Shown here piece by piece: positions 1 through 8,175 of a stretch of 64,000 nt of DNA. A program made the translations under genes and the position numbers. Numbering within the stretch: position 1 is the stretch's first letter; each line of letters starts with the position of its first letter. The notes beneath the pieces are model-generated. The model ran no database searches. It worked only from the letters and a program-made list of their open reading frames with translations, and was not told where the DNA came from. The stretch is taken from NCBI RefSeq assembly GCF_029714285.1, contig NZ_CP121662.1, positions 1,240,001 through 1,304,000 of the forward strand. The letters are read 5' to 3'. The DNA is from Rhizobium sp. CB3090 (GTDB lineage: Bacteria > Pseudomonadota > Alphaproteobacteria > Rhizobiales > Rhizobiaceae).

Positions 1-1
1 T

Positions 2-106
2 TGCCGTATGGTGCGTCTCACCAAGACCGGCAGCCGCTTCGAGCGCGAGGAACTGTTCGACGTTCCCTATCAGCCGATCGTGCCGATGCTCGCCTCTTAT
101 CTTTGA
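2..106 (+). CDS. pcm: Protein-L-isoaspartate O-methyltransferase, C-terminal end (partial)
   Basis: Only the last 34 codons are present; the gene begins before the window. The visible tail reads CRMVRLTKTG and later FDVPYQPIVP, ending in LASYL. This resembles the C-terminus of Pcm, which repairs isoaspartyl residues in damaged proteins using S-adenosylmethionine. In rhizobia pcm usually precedes a LysM/M23 peptidase gene, and such a gene follows here. The call rests on a short tail plus gene order, so it is moderately secure. Confidence 0.6.
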   Translation, partial: CRMVRLTKTGSRFEREELFDVPYQPIVPMLASYL

Positions 107-277
107 GGCCTAATTTAGATTGAAATCACCGGAAGTATCCCCGCGAGCGCGGGATTCATCTTCTATGGTTAGCAATTCCTCAAAAAAACACATGCGGCAC
201 CAGTGCTTTAACCGCATGGTAAGATTAACGCGCTTTAATTGACCCACAAATCGGTTGCGTCTCAAGTGGGTCGAGTC

Positions 278-2032
278 ATGAGTTTCAGTCTTTCGTCAAA
301 CTACGGTAAATCGGCAGGGAAAGTCCTGGTGGCCATTCTCCTGGCGAGCACCGCGACAGCTTGTAGTTCGGACACGACGCGCTTCAGCGGGCTCTTTGCG
401 GGCTCTCCTGATCAGGTGACGACCGGTTCGATCAATCGTCGCGGATTGAACGGGCCGGACGGTGATCCCGTGCCGCGCGCCGACCTTGCTCAGGGCGGCG
501 GCTATCAGCAGCAGGATTATTCCCAACAGAACGCACCGGTCACGCGGCCTTATCCGAATTCTCCGGCCCGTTACAATCCATCCTATTCGAGTGCCCGTGT
601 CTCGACCGCTCCGGTTGCGATCCAGCGTACCGAGCTTGCGGCGCCGACTGCTTCCGCAGCGCCGGTGCGCACGCATGTCGCCTCCAGGGGAGAAGCTGAA
701 GCGCTGGCGCAGCCGTTCCCTGCATCGCGTGGCAAGGCTGCGGTGTCCCGTGCAGAGCCGGCTCTGGCTCCCGATACGATGCCGACCGGCACGATCAAGG
801 CAGCACCCGCTGCTGCATCTTCATCCGGCTGGACAGCAGTCAATGCGCCGAGCGTCACCCTGCGTCCGGGCGAAAATATAAGCCTGCTGTCGCGCCGCTA
901 TGGCGTTCCGGAAAAGGAAATCCTGCGCGCCAATGGCCTGAAAAACAGCGCCAGCGCTCAGCCGGGCCAGCAGATCATCATCCCGACCATGAACGGCGCA
1001 GGCGCTCCAGGCCCGGCGAAGATGGCTTCGGAAGCGACCGACCTTTCCAAGGGCGGCAAGATGCCGGCACCGGTCAAGGCTCCGGAACAGGACGCCGTCG
1101 TACTGCCTTCCAACGGTCAGATGCGCGGCAAGTCGCAGGCCGGCCTCGCCGATCCCGGCAAGCTCGCAGCCGGCAACGGCAAGGGTCCGCATCCGAAGGG
1201 CGATGGTACCTATGTCGTCAAGCCGGGTGACTCGCTCGCCAGGATCGCCAAGAATGCCGGCGTTAGCGTCGATGAGCTCAAGCAAGCAAATCACATGCAG
1301 CAGGGCGGCGGCATCCGTATCGGCCAGACGCTGAAGCTGCCGCATGGCGCAGTCGCCGAGGCGGAGTCGGCCAGACCCGATCCCGTGAAAACCGCCTCGA
1401 TCGAGCCGCAGAAGTCCGCCGTCAAGTCGGTTGCCGTACCGGCCACGGAGCCGAAGCAGGCTGCTGCTGAGTCGACCGTAAAGCCGGCTGCCAAAACCGC
1501 CGCTGCGAAGACCGCAGCCGCAGAGCCGGCAGCAAAGGCAGCGTCGGCATCCGAAGCCGCCAAGCCACAGGCGGTTGCGGCCGCAACGCCGACCCAGTCC
1601 GTCGGAGACGCCGCCGCCAAGGCCGACGTGCAGGCTGACGCACCGGAAGCGACCGGCATCGGCAAATATCGCTGGCCAGTCCGCGGCGCTGTCATTGCCG
1701 GCTATGGCTCCAACGTCAACGGTAGCCGCAACGACGGTATCGACATCTCGGTTCCGGAAGGTACGCCGATCAAGGCTGCTGAAAACGGCGTCGTCATCTA
1801 TGCCGGCAACGGTCTGAAGGAACTCGGAAACACCGTCCTCGTCCGTCACGACGACGGTACGGTCACCGTCTACGGCCATGCCGATGCGCTCAGCGTCGCA
1901 CGTGGTCAGAAGGTTCAGCGTGGCCAGACGCTCGCCACCTCCGGCATGAGCGGCGACGTCAAGCAGCCGCAGCTTCACTTCGAAGTCCGCAAGAATTCGG
2001 CCCCGGTCAACCCAATGACGTTCCTTGAATAG
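278..2032 (+). CDS. LysM-LytM (M23) envelope lipoprotein, NlpD/DipM-like, probably an amidase activator
   Basis: A 584-residue protein from the ATG at 278; a TTG at 239 would add 13 residues. A hydrophobic leader ends in STATAC at Cys29, a weak lipobox, so it is probably a lipoprotein. A long Ala/Pro/Lys-rich region carries two LysM motifs (about residues 195-240 and 310-360), which bind peptidoglycan. The last 122 residues form an M23 (LytM) domain. Two active-site residues are missing: the HxxxD motif reads NDGID and the HxH motif reads QLH. Proteins degenerate in this way, such as NlpD and EnvC, activate cell-wall amidases during division rather than cutting peptidoglycan themselves. That role is inferred here. 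Confidence 0.88.
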   Translation: MSFSLSSNYGKSAGKVLVAILLASTATACSSDTTRFSGLFAGSPDQVTTGSINRRGLNGPDGDPVPRADLAQGGGYQQQDYSQQNAPVTRPYPNSPARYNPSYSSARVSTAPVAIQRTELAAPTASAAPVRTHVASRGEAEALAQPFPASRGKAAVSRAEPALAPDTMPTGTIKAAPAAASSSGWTAVNAPSVTLRPGENISLLSRRYGVPEKEILRANGLKNSASAQPGQQIIIPTMNGAGAPGPAKMASEATDLSKGGKMPAPVKAPEQDAVVLPSNGQMRGKSQAGLADPGKLAAGNGKGPHPKGDGTYVVKPGDSLARIAKNAGVSVDELKQANHMQQGGGIRIGQTLKLPHGAVAEAESARPDPVKTASIEPQKSAVKSVAVPATEPKQAAAESTVKPAAKTAAAKTAAAEPAAKAASASEAAKPQAVAAATPTQSVGDAAAKADVQADAPEATGIGKYRWPVRGAVIAGYGSNVNGSRNDGIDISVPEGTPIKAAENGVVIYAGNGLKELGNTVLVRHDDGTVTVYGHADALSVARGQKVQRGQTLATSGMSGDVKQPQLHFEVRKNSAPVNPMTFLE

Positions 2033-2055
2033 GGTAGTGCGTCTCAAGGAGTCTG

Positions 2056-2086
2056 CAAAAAGCTCGGCCACCACCGGGCTTTTTGT
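2056..2086 (+). terminator. Bidirectional rho-independent terminator
   Basis: An A-rich arm (2057-2067) pairs with a T-ended arm (2074-2084) around a short loop, giving an 11-bp stem with T runs on both strands. It lies between the LytM-protein gene and the convergent ATPase gene and can serve both. Confidence 0.8.
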
Positions 2087-2111
2087 CGTTCTGAACCTTG
2101 AGGTGCGGAGA

Positions 2112-2984
2112 TCAATCCCGCTCCAGCACGATCCGCTGCCGCCCGGCGAGATCCTGGATATATTGCCACGCCACACGCCCGGAGCGGGCGCCGCGTGTCG
2201 TTGCCCATTCCAGCGCCTCGTGATGCATCTGGGCACGGTCGAGGGTGAGTTTGAAGTAATCGGCATAGCCGTCGATCATCTGCAGATAATCTTCCTGACT
2301 GCACTTGTGGAAGCCGAGCCAGAGGCCGAAGCGGTCTGAGAGCGATACCTTTTCCTCGACGGCTTCCGAAGGGTTGATTGCCGTCGATTGCTCGTTTTCC
2401 ATCATATGCCGCGGCAGCAGGTGGCGGCGGTTCGATGTGGCGTAGAACAGCACATTGTCGGGCCGACCTTCGACACCGCCGTCCAACGCCGCCTTCAGTG
2501 ACTTGTAGGCCGTATCGTCGTGATCGAAGGAAAGGTCGTCGCAGAAGACGATGACGCGATGTGGCGCAGCTTTCAGGATATCGAGCAGCACCGGCAATGA
2601 GGAGATATCCTCGCGATGCACTTCGATGAGCTTCAGCGAGACGCCGGTGGCGCGGCGCACATCCTCGTGCACCGCCTTGACGAGCGACGACTTGCCCATA
2701 CCGCGCGCGCCCCAGAGCAATACGTTGTTGGCAGCGAAGCCTTCAGTGAAGCGCAGCGTATTCTCGTGCAGAATGTCGCGCACATGGTCGACCCCGCGGA
2801 TGAGCGCCAGCGCCACGCGGTTTGGCCTGGCGACGGGCTGCAGATAGAGCTGGGCAGGCACCCAGACGAAGCAATCGGCGGCGCTCCAGTCGTTAATGGC
2901 CGGCGCCGGGCCGGCGAGGCGTTCAAGCGCGTCGGCGAGGCGGCGGACTTCCGCAAGGATCAGCGTGTTTTGATCTTCGGTCAC
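2112..2984 (-). CDS. DUF815-family AAA ATPase
   Basis: A 290-residue P-loop ATPase. Walker A is GARGMGKSS (residues 92-100) and Walker B is VIVFCDD (144-150). The sequence YATSNRRHLLPR near residue 185 resembles the sensor-1 region of AAA proteins. The overall layout matches the DUF815 family, a DnaA/RuvB-like ATPase group of unknown role common in alphaproteobacteria and cyanobacteria. It stands alone on the minus strand between the LytM gene and yajC. The substrate is unknown. Confidence 0.85.
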   Translation of the reverse strand: MTEDQNTLILAEVRRLADALERLAGPAPAINDWSAADCFVWVPAQLYLQPVARPNRVALALIRGVDHVRDILHENTLRFTEGFAANNVLLWGARGMGKSSLVKAVHEDVRRATGVSLKLIEVHREDISSLPVLLDILKAAPHRVIVFCDDLSFDHDDTAYKSLKAALDGGVEGRPDNVLFYATSNRRHLLPRHMMENEQSTAINPSEAVEEKVSLSDRFGLWLGFHKCSQEDYLQMIDGYADYFKLTLDRAQMHHEALEWATTRGARSGRVAWQYIQDLAGRQRIVLERD

Positions 2985-3190
2985 CGTTTTTCCTCCAGAA
3001 CGTTAGTCGGGAAAGGAGTAAAATGCTCCCTGTGCTGCCGGGTACCATGCTCCTTCCGAACCCGAAAGGCTAAGAGGCCTGGAAAACAGTACGGTCCGCG
3101 GCTGTTTTTGTTGCATTCGCGATGATCACAACTATATTCCGGCCACCTGACGCGGGCCCCGTTCCCGCAAGGAGTTCAAGGGAGTTCTCG

Positions 3191-3538
3191 ATGTTTATCA
3201 CCAACGCATATGCGCAGAGCGCGACAGATTCAGCCGCAAGCGCTTTTGGCGGTTCCGGCTTTGAAATGATCATCCTGTTTGTGCCGCTGATGGTGGTCTG
3301 GTATTTCCTTCTTATCCGCCCGCAACGCGCGCAGGCGAAGAAGCGTGAGGAAGTCCTGAAGAATATCCGCCGCGGCGACCAAATCGTCACGAGCGGCATC
3401 GTCGGCAAGGTCACCAAGGTCGTCGACGACAAGGAACTGGAAGTCGAAATCGCTGAAGGCGTCCGTATCCGCGTCGTCCGCAGCGCTATTTCGGAAGTCC
3501 GCGTGAAGGGCGAGCCGGTCAAGGCTGACGCGGCGTAA
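3191..3538 (+). CDS. yajC: Preprotein translocase accessory subunit YajC
   Basis: A 115-residue protein starting at the ATG at 3191, preceded by GGAG at 3181; an upstream in-frame start would add 23 unlikely residues. One membrane helix (about residues 22-43) is followed by RPQRAQAKKREE and the conserved GDQIVTSGGI-type segment, here GDQIVTSGIVGKV. YajC associates with SecDF-YidC at the SecYEG channel in the inner membrane. It lies 164 bp upstream of secDF, the usual arrangement. Confidence 0.96.
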   Translation: MFITNAYAQSATDSAASAFGGSGFEMIILFVPLMVVWYFLLIRPQRAQAKKREEVLKNIRRGDQIVTSGIVGKVTKVVDDKELEVEIAEGVRIRVVRSAISEVRVKGEPVKADAA

Positions 3539-3702
3539 GGTTTGCCGGGAGGCGGGTCGAAGCGGCTTGCCACGCCTGCGTGCAGTTTCGAAAATCGGAT
3601 TCGACTTTCGAAGAGAACTGTGCGCAAATTCAAAGTGTTACTGCGCCTTTACGTGTCTCGGTGATTGTCGGGGCGCAGTAAGAAGCCAAACTCGAGAGAG
3701 CG

Positions 3703-6240
3703 ATGCTGCACGTCTCCTGGTGGAAGACCGTCCTGATCTGGTTCGCCGTTCTCTTGAGCGTTCTCCTTGCCGTACCCAATCTGCTCGGCGATCAGCAGCT
3801 TTCCTCTTTTCCGGCATGGTTCGCGCAGCGGAAAGTCGGGCTCGGGCTCGATCTTCAGGGCGGCTCGCATATCATGGTGAAGATCGAGCGTGGCGACGTC
3901 GTCAGGAATCGGCTGGAGACCGTAGTCGGCGATATCAGCGCTAGGCTGCGTACAGTCAATATCGGCTATTCCGGTCTCACAGGTACCGGCCAGAAAATCC
4001 AGCTCCGCATCAACGATCCCGCTCAGGTGGAAGCTGCGGTGAACGCCCTGAAGCCGATCACCAGCGGCAAGGCGGAGGCGACCTTGTCGCAAGGCGACAA
4101 CGGTGCCCTGATCATCGATATTACTGATGCCGGCATCAATGAGCGTGTCTCCGCATCCATGACGCGCTCGCTCAAAGTCATTCGCAATCGTATCGCTCAG
4201 TTGGGTGTCGGCGAGCCACTGATCCGCCGGCAGGGCGCGGACCGTGTCATCATTCAGGTGCCGGGTCTCGCCGATCCGCAGCGCCTGAAGAATCTTCTGA
4301 ACCAGCCTGCCCAGCTCAGCTTCCGTCTGGTCGATCAATCCATGCAGGTGCAGGATGCCATCAATGGCCGACCGCCCGCCGGTTCGGAAGTGCTGTTTTC
4401 CGACGACGATCCGCCGGTCGGCTATCTCGTCCAGAAGCAGCCTCTCCTTTCGAATATTGACTTTGCCGATGCCGTAGCGGTGTCCAATGCCCAAAACAAC
4501 GACGGCAATATCTCCGTCAAACTGACGCCCGAAGCGACCAGCCGCTTTGCGCAAGCGACGGCTAACAATCTCGGCAAGAATATCGTGGTCGTGCTTGACG
4601 ATCAGGTCATTTCGGTGGCCGCATTGAAGACGGCAATCACCACCGGCGACATCGATATACCCGGCGATTTCACGGCACAGGGCGCACAGGATCTCGCCGT
4701 CATGCTGAAGTCGGGGCCGTTGCCTGCGACGCTGACTACGGTCGAAGAGCGGACCATCAAGCCCGGTCTGGGCAATGAAACGATGCGCTCCGGCGTAACG
4801 GCCTGCATCGCCGCCGGTATTTTCGTTGCCGCGCTGATGATCGGCTTTTATGGACTGCTCGGTGTCGCCGCGACGATTGCGCTTGTCATCAACATCATCA
4901 TGGTTCTGGCGATCATGGGGCTCTTCGGCATCACGCTGACGCTGCCCGGGATTGCCGCCATCGTTCTCATCATTGGCATTGCGCTCGATGCCAATGTGTT
5001 GATCTACGAGCGCGTCCGGGAAGAAGAAAAGAAGACCCATCTTCTCGTCGATGCGCTGCGCCATGGCTTCAACCGGGCGGCCGCCACCGTAGCCGACGCC
5101 GATCTCACGGTGCTCATCGTCGCCGCCATTCTCTTTTATGTCAGCGGCGGTGCGGTTCGTGGCTTTGCGGCGACATTGATGGTGGGCGTTTTCACCACCT
5201 TCTTTACCGCCTGCTTCGTCACGCGGTCGCTCGTCGATGCCTGGATTTCGCATCGCAAGCCGCGGGTGCTGCTGGCGGGTGTGCGAAGCGGCATTTTCGA
5301 TGGCGCGAATATCCGCTTCATGGGTATACGACGCTATTCGTTTACAGTCTCGGCGGCGCTGTCGGTCGCAACTCTGCTCGCCTTCGCAACGGTCGGCATG
5401 CACCTCGGTATAGACTTTACCGGCGGATCGATCATCGAAGTTCGCGCCAAGCAGGGCGTTGTCGATCCGGCCAATATTCAATCGCGCCTGCAGAATGTGG
5501 TTCCGGGCGATGTGCAGGTCGACCGGCTGGCCGATCGGCTGAGTGCGGTGATCCGGGTGCATGCGCAGCAGGGCGGCGAAAACGCCGAACAATCCGCCGT
5601 GACCCTCGTGCGCGACGAGCTGGGCAAAGACTACGATTTCTCCCGTATCGAGGTCGTCGGCCCCGCCGTCTCCGGCGAAATCAGCACCACGGCTTCGGTT
5701 GCGGTTCTGGCGGCGCTGGCTGCGATCCTCATCTACATCTGGCTGCGTTTCGAATGGCAGTTTGCCGTTGGCGCGATCGTCGCCACCTTGCATGACGTCA
5801 TCCTGACGCTTGGCCTTTTCGTGCTGACCGGCATGGAATTCAACATGACGGGCATTGCAGCACTTTTGACCATTGTCGGCTATTCGCTGAACGACACGGT
5901 TGTGGTCTATGACCGGATGCGCGAGAATCTGAGACGCTATCCGCAGATGCCGTTGCCGATTCTGATCGACGCTTCGATCAATCAGACGCTGTCACGCACG
6001 GTTCTGACCTCGGCGACGACTTTGCTGGCGCTGTTCGCGCTCTATATATTCGGCGGCGAGGTGATCCGATCCTTCACCTTCGTCTTACTTTTCGGCGTCG
6101 CGGTTGGCACTTTCTCGTCGATCTATATTGCGGCTCCAGTCCTGATCGTCTTCAAGCTGCGCCCGGATAAATTCCAGGCCGGCGGCGAAAACGAGGGACA
6201 GGCAGGCGGCGACGTGCAATCAGGCAAACCAGCGGTGTGA
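3703..6240 (+). CDS. secDF: Protein translocase subunit SecDF (natural fusion)
   Basis: An 845-residue fusion of SecD and SecF, the proton-driven pair that pulls exported proteins through SecYEG. The SecD half has an N-terminal helix, the DLQGGSH motif (about residue 49), a large periplasmic region and GIALDANVLIYERVREE near 425. The SecF half begins near 540 with another helix, GIDFTGGS near 569 and GYSLNDTVVVYDRMREN near 726. About twelve membrane helices are expected. Many bacteria have separate secD and secF; the fusion is common in Rhizobiaceae. The gene follows yajC, and the Mth938-like gene starts 4 bp after its stop. Confidence 0.97.
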   Translation: MLHVSWWKTVLIWFAVLLSVLLAVPNLLGDQQLSSFPAWFAQRKVGLGLDLQGGSHIMVKIERGDVVRNRLETVVGDISARLRTVNIGYSGLTGTGQKIQLRINDPAQVEAAVNALKPITSGKAEATLSQGDNGALIIDITDAGINERVSASMTRSLKVIRNRIAQLGVGEPLIRRQGADRVIIQVPGLADPQRLKNLLNQPAQLSFRLVDQSMQVQDAINGRPPAGSEVLFSDDDPPVGYLVQKQPLLSNIDFADAVAVSNAQNNDGNISVKLTPEATSRFAQATANNLGKNIVVVLDDQVISVAALKTAITTGDIDIPGDFTAQGAQDLAVMLKSGPLPATLTTVEERTIKPGLGNETMRSGVTACIAAGIFVAALMIGFYGLLGVAATIALVINIIMVLAIMGLFGITLTLPGIAAIVLIIGIALDANVLIYERVREEEKKTHLLVDALRHGFNRAAATVADADLTVLIVAAILFYVSGGAVRGFAATLMVGVFTTFFTACFVTRSLVDAWISHRKPRVLLAGVRSGIFDGANIRFMGIRRYSFTVSAALSVATLLAFATVGMHLGIDFTGGSIIEVRAKQGVVDPANIQSRLQNVVPGDVQVDRLADRLSAVIRVHAQQGGENAEQSAVTLVRDELGKDYDFSRIEVVGPAVSGEISTTASVAVLAALAAILIYIWLRFEWQFAVGAIVATLHDVILTLGLFVLTGMEFNMTGIAALLTIVGYSLNDTVVVYDRMRENLRRYPQMPLPILIDASINQTLSRTVLTSATTLLALFALYIFGGEVIRSFTFVLLFGVAVGTFSSIYIAAPVLIVFKLRPDKFQAGGENEGQAGGDVQSGKPAV

Positions 6241-6244
6241 CAAA

Positions 6245-6631
6245 GTGGCAAAAGGCATAGAAATACGGAACGCGCATTTTCCCGGCCGCGCACCGATCGA
6301 CGCTTATGGCAATGGCGGTTTCCGGTTTGCCGATATGTCGCATCGCGGTTCGCTGCTCTGCCTGCCCTCGGGCATCTATGGCTGGGATATGACGCCGGAG
6401 GATGCGCTGACGCCGGCGCATTTCCAGAAAGTGCTCGATGAGTCCGCCGAGATCGAAGTGCTGCTGGTCGGCACGGGCTTGGAACTGCGGCCCTTGCCTT
6501 CGGAGCTGAGGGCAATGCTCCGCGCCAAGCAGATTTCTTCCGATTCGATGAACACGGGAGCGGCGGTGCGCACATTCAACATCATGCTGGCTGAGTCCCG
6601 CGCTGTTGCCGCGGCGCTGATCGCCGTTTGA
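6245..6631 (+). CDS. Mth938-like (DUF498) domain protein, NDUFAF3-like
   Basis: A 128-residue protein with a GTG start four bases after the secDF stop, so probably translated from the same message. It contains LLVGTG, LRPLPSEL and DSMNTGAAVRTFN, characteristic of the Mth938/DUF498 fold. The human member, NDUFAF3 (C3orf60), is an assembly factor of mitochondrial complex I. The next gene resembles another complex I assembly factor, NDUFAF6, which supports a related role here. No enzymatic activity is established for the family. Confidence 0.88.
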   Translation: MAKGIEIRNAHFPGRAPIDAYGNGGFRFADMSHRGSLLCLPSGIYGWDMTPEDALTPAHFQKVLDESAEIEVLLVGTGLELRPLPSELRAMLRAKQISSDSMNTGAAVRTFNIMLAESRAVAAALIAV

Positions 6632-6648
6632 CGAGGATCAGTTAGGGC

Positions 6649-7509
6649 ATGACAACATTAGCTGCGCCCCGTAGCAACCAGGATCTTTGCCTGGCGACGC
6701 TTCGCGACACCGATCGCGACCGTTATCTCGCCTGCCTGCTGGCACCGGAGGACAAGCGCGGCGCACTCGCCGCACTCTATGCCTTCAATGCCGAACTCGC
6801 GCGCATCCGCGATCTCGTCCACGAGCCTTTGCCGGGCGAAGTGCGTATGCAATATTGGCGTGATCTGCTCGAGGGACAGGCGCATGGGTCAAGCGCTGCC
6901 AATCCCGTCGCTGCCGAGCTGCTCGCCGCGATCGAAGCGTATCGCCTGCCGCGACAAACGCTGATCGATATGATCGATGCGCGCATCTTCGATCTCTACG
7001 ATGATCCGATGGAAACGCGCGGCACGCTGGAAGGCTATGCCGGCGAGACGGCATCGGCGCTGATCCAGCTCGCGAGCCTGGTGCTGTCGCCGGAGGATGC
7101 CAGCCGCTCGGCCGATGCCGCCGGCCATGCAGGCGTGGCGCAGGCGATTGCTGGGCTGCTGCAGCTGATGCCGCTGCATCGCCGCCGCGGACAGCTCTAC
7201 CTACCGTTAGAAATCTTGACGGCAACCGGCCTCGATCGTGATGCCTTCCTCGCCGGCGAGGACAAGGCACGCATTTCCGCCGCCATCGAAGCTTTTGCCG
7301 GCCTTGGCCGCGAGCATCTGGCGAAGGCCAGAGCCGCCGGCAATATTGCGCCGACGGTGTTTCCGGCTTTCCTGCCGGTGGTTTTGGCGGAGCCGGTGCT
7401 GAAACGCGCACAGGCGCTGGGCGCTGAGTTGTTCGATCAATCTTTCCTGCAGCCGCAATGGCGCCGGCAGATGCGCATGGCATTGGCTTCAATGACCCGG
7501 AAAATCTGA
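6649..7509 (+). CDS. Squalene/phytoene synthase-like protein without the catalytic Asp motif, NDUFAF6-like
   Basis: A 286-residue protein of the all-helical squalene/phytoene synthase fold, 17 bp downstream of the Mth938-like gene. Where true synthases carry an Asp-rich diphosphate-binding motif, this protein reads FNAELARIRDLV, with no DDxxD; the second Asp-rich site is also weak (ARIFDLYDDP). This matches the non-catalytic NDUFAF6 branch, which in mitochondria helps build complex I, better than carotenoid or hopanoid enzymes. No other isoprenoid pathway gene adjoins it. The assignment is by sequence resemblance and context. Confidence 0.82.
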   Translation: MTTLAAPRSNQDLCLATLRDTDRDRYLACLLAPEDKRGALAALYAFNAELARIRDLVHEPLPGEVRMQYWRDLLEGQAHGSSAANPVAAELLAAIEAYRLPRQTLIDMIDARIFDLYDDPMETRGTLEGYAGETASALIQLASLVLSPEDASRSADAAGHAGVAQAIAGLLQLMPLHRRRGQLYLPLEILTATGLDRDAFLAGEDKARISAAIEAFAGLGREHLAKARAAGNIAPTVFPAFLPVVLAEPVLKRAQALGAELFDQSFLQPQWRRQMRMALASMTRKI

Positions 7510-7584
7510 AATCGACCACGTTCGCGCAAGTCTCGGGGTCTATAGAGACCGCTGAACATCTGCCCGCATTCCAGGAGAGCCGCT

Positions 7585-8058
7585 ATGGGCATCATCGTCT
7601 GGTGCATACTCTTTGCGATCGTCGTTTTCTTTGCCTTCTTCGCAACGCGCATGGCGTCGCAGAACAAGGAGGACGGTTTGCACGACACCGGTCTTGCCAT
7701 TCTTGAATTCGGCCGCGCTTTTCCGACGGAAGCGATCCGGCAGTTGCAGACCACGGCCAACGGCCAGGCGGTTTTCGTGCGCCTGCATGACGACAAGGCC
7801 GGCTTCATGCGGAGCCTGCGCAATCACTTTGCCGTTCATCTGATCGAGCCGGGCAGGGCGCGTGCCAAGGATTCTGGGACCGGACGCGGTTTGACCGTCG
7901 AGTTCCTGGACGCACCGCACCATAACGGCACATTCGAATTCGCCACGCCCGCGGAGGCCGCAGAGGTCTCGCTCTGGCTGCTCGGCAATTATGTTGAAAA
8001 AACTTCGCCCCAGCGGGGAGAAGGTGGGCATGATCGGTTGAGTGAAGCGAAACCGTGA
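7585..8058 (+). CDS. Small membrane-anchored protein of unknown function; 3' end formed by a repeat
   Basis: A 157-residue protein with one N-terminal membrane helix (about residues 3-21) and a cytoplasmic domain containing GLAILEFGRAFP and AVFVRLHDDKAGF. I do not recognise the family. An ATG at 7585 follows AGGAG at 7573. The last 18 or so codons (SPQRGEGGHDRL and after) lie inside a RIME-like inverted repeat that starts at 8004, so the native protein probably ended near residue 140 and the tail was supplied by the element. It follows the NDUFAF6-like gene by 75 bp. Confidence 0.65.
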   Translation: MGIIVWCILFAIVVFFAFFATRMASQNKEDGLHDTGLAILEFGRAFPTEAIRQLQTTANGQAVFVRLHDDKAGFMRSLRNHFAVHLIEPGRARAKDSGTGRGLTVEFLDAPHHNGTFEFATPAEAAEVSLWLLGNYVEKTSPQRGEGGHDRLSEAKP

Positions 8059-8170
8059 ATGGCCCGTTGAGGGGCACTGCAGGCAAAGTGCCGCTGTCAC
8101 GCACACTAAATTCTTTCCAGTAACGCCCCCTCAATCCGCCCTTCGGGCGACCTTCTTCCCGCTGGGCGAA
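8004..8170. repeat. RIME-like intergenic mosaic element with inverted ends
   Basis: The left arm at 8004-8025 (ttcgccccagcggggagaag plus gt) is matched in inverted orientation by the right arm at 8150-8170, with two differences. The region between includes cctcaatccgcccttcgggc, typical of the RIME/palindromic intergenic elements of Rhizobium and Agrobacterium. It sits between the convergent small membrane protein gene and trmFO and reaches into both 3' sides. Confidence 0.75.
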
Positions 8171-8175
8171 GGCAA

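Noticed and set aside
821..2266. 481-residue minus-strand open frame
   Set aside because: Antisense to the LysM/LytM gene; Gly/Arg/Leu repeats come from the mirrored Ala/Pro/Lys-rich sense sequence.
3649..5793. 714-residue minus-strand open frame
   Set aside because: It is antisense to secDF, has Asp/Arg/Gln-rich low-complexity sequence with no domain, and exists because of codon bias in the GC-rich sense gene.
6649..7509. Functional phytoene or squalene synthase
   Set aside because: The first Asp-rich catalytic motif is absent and no carotenoid or hopanoid gene is linked, so an enzyme of that pathway is unlikely.
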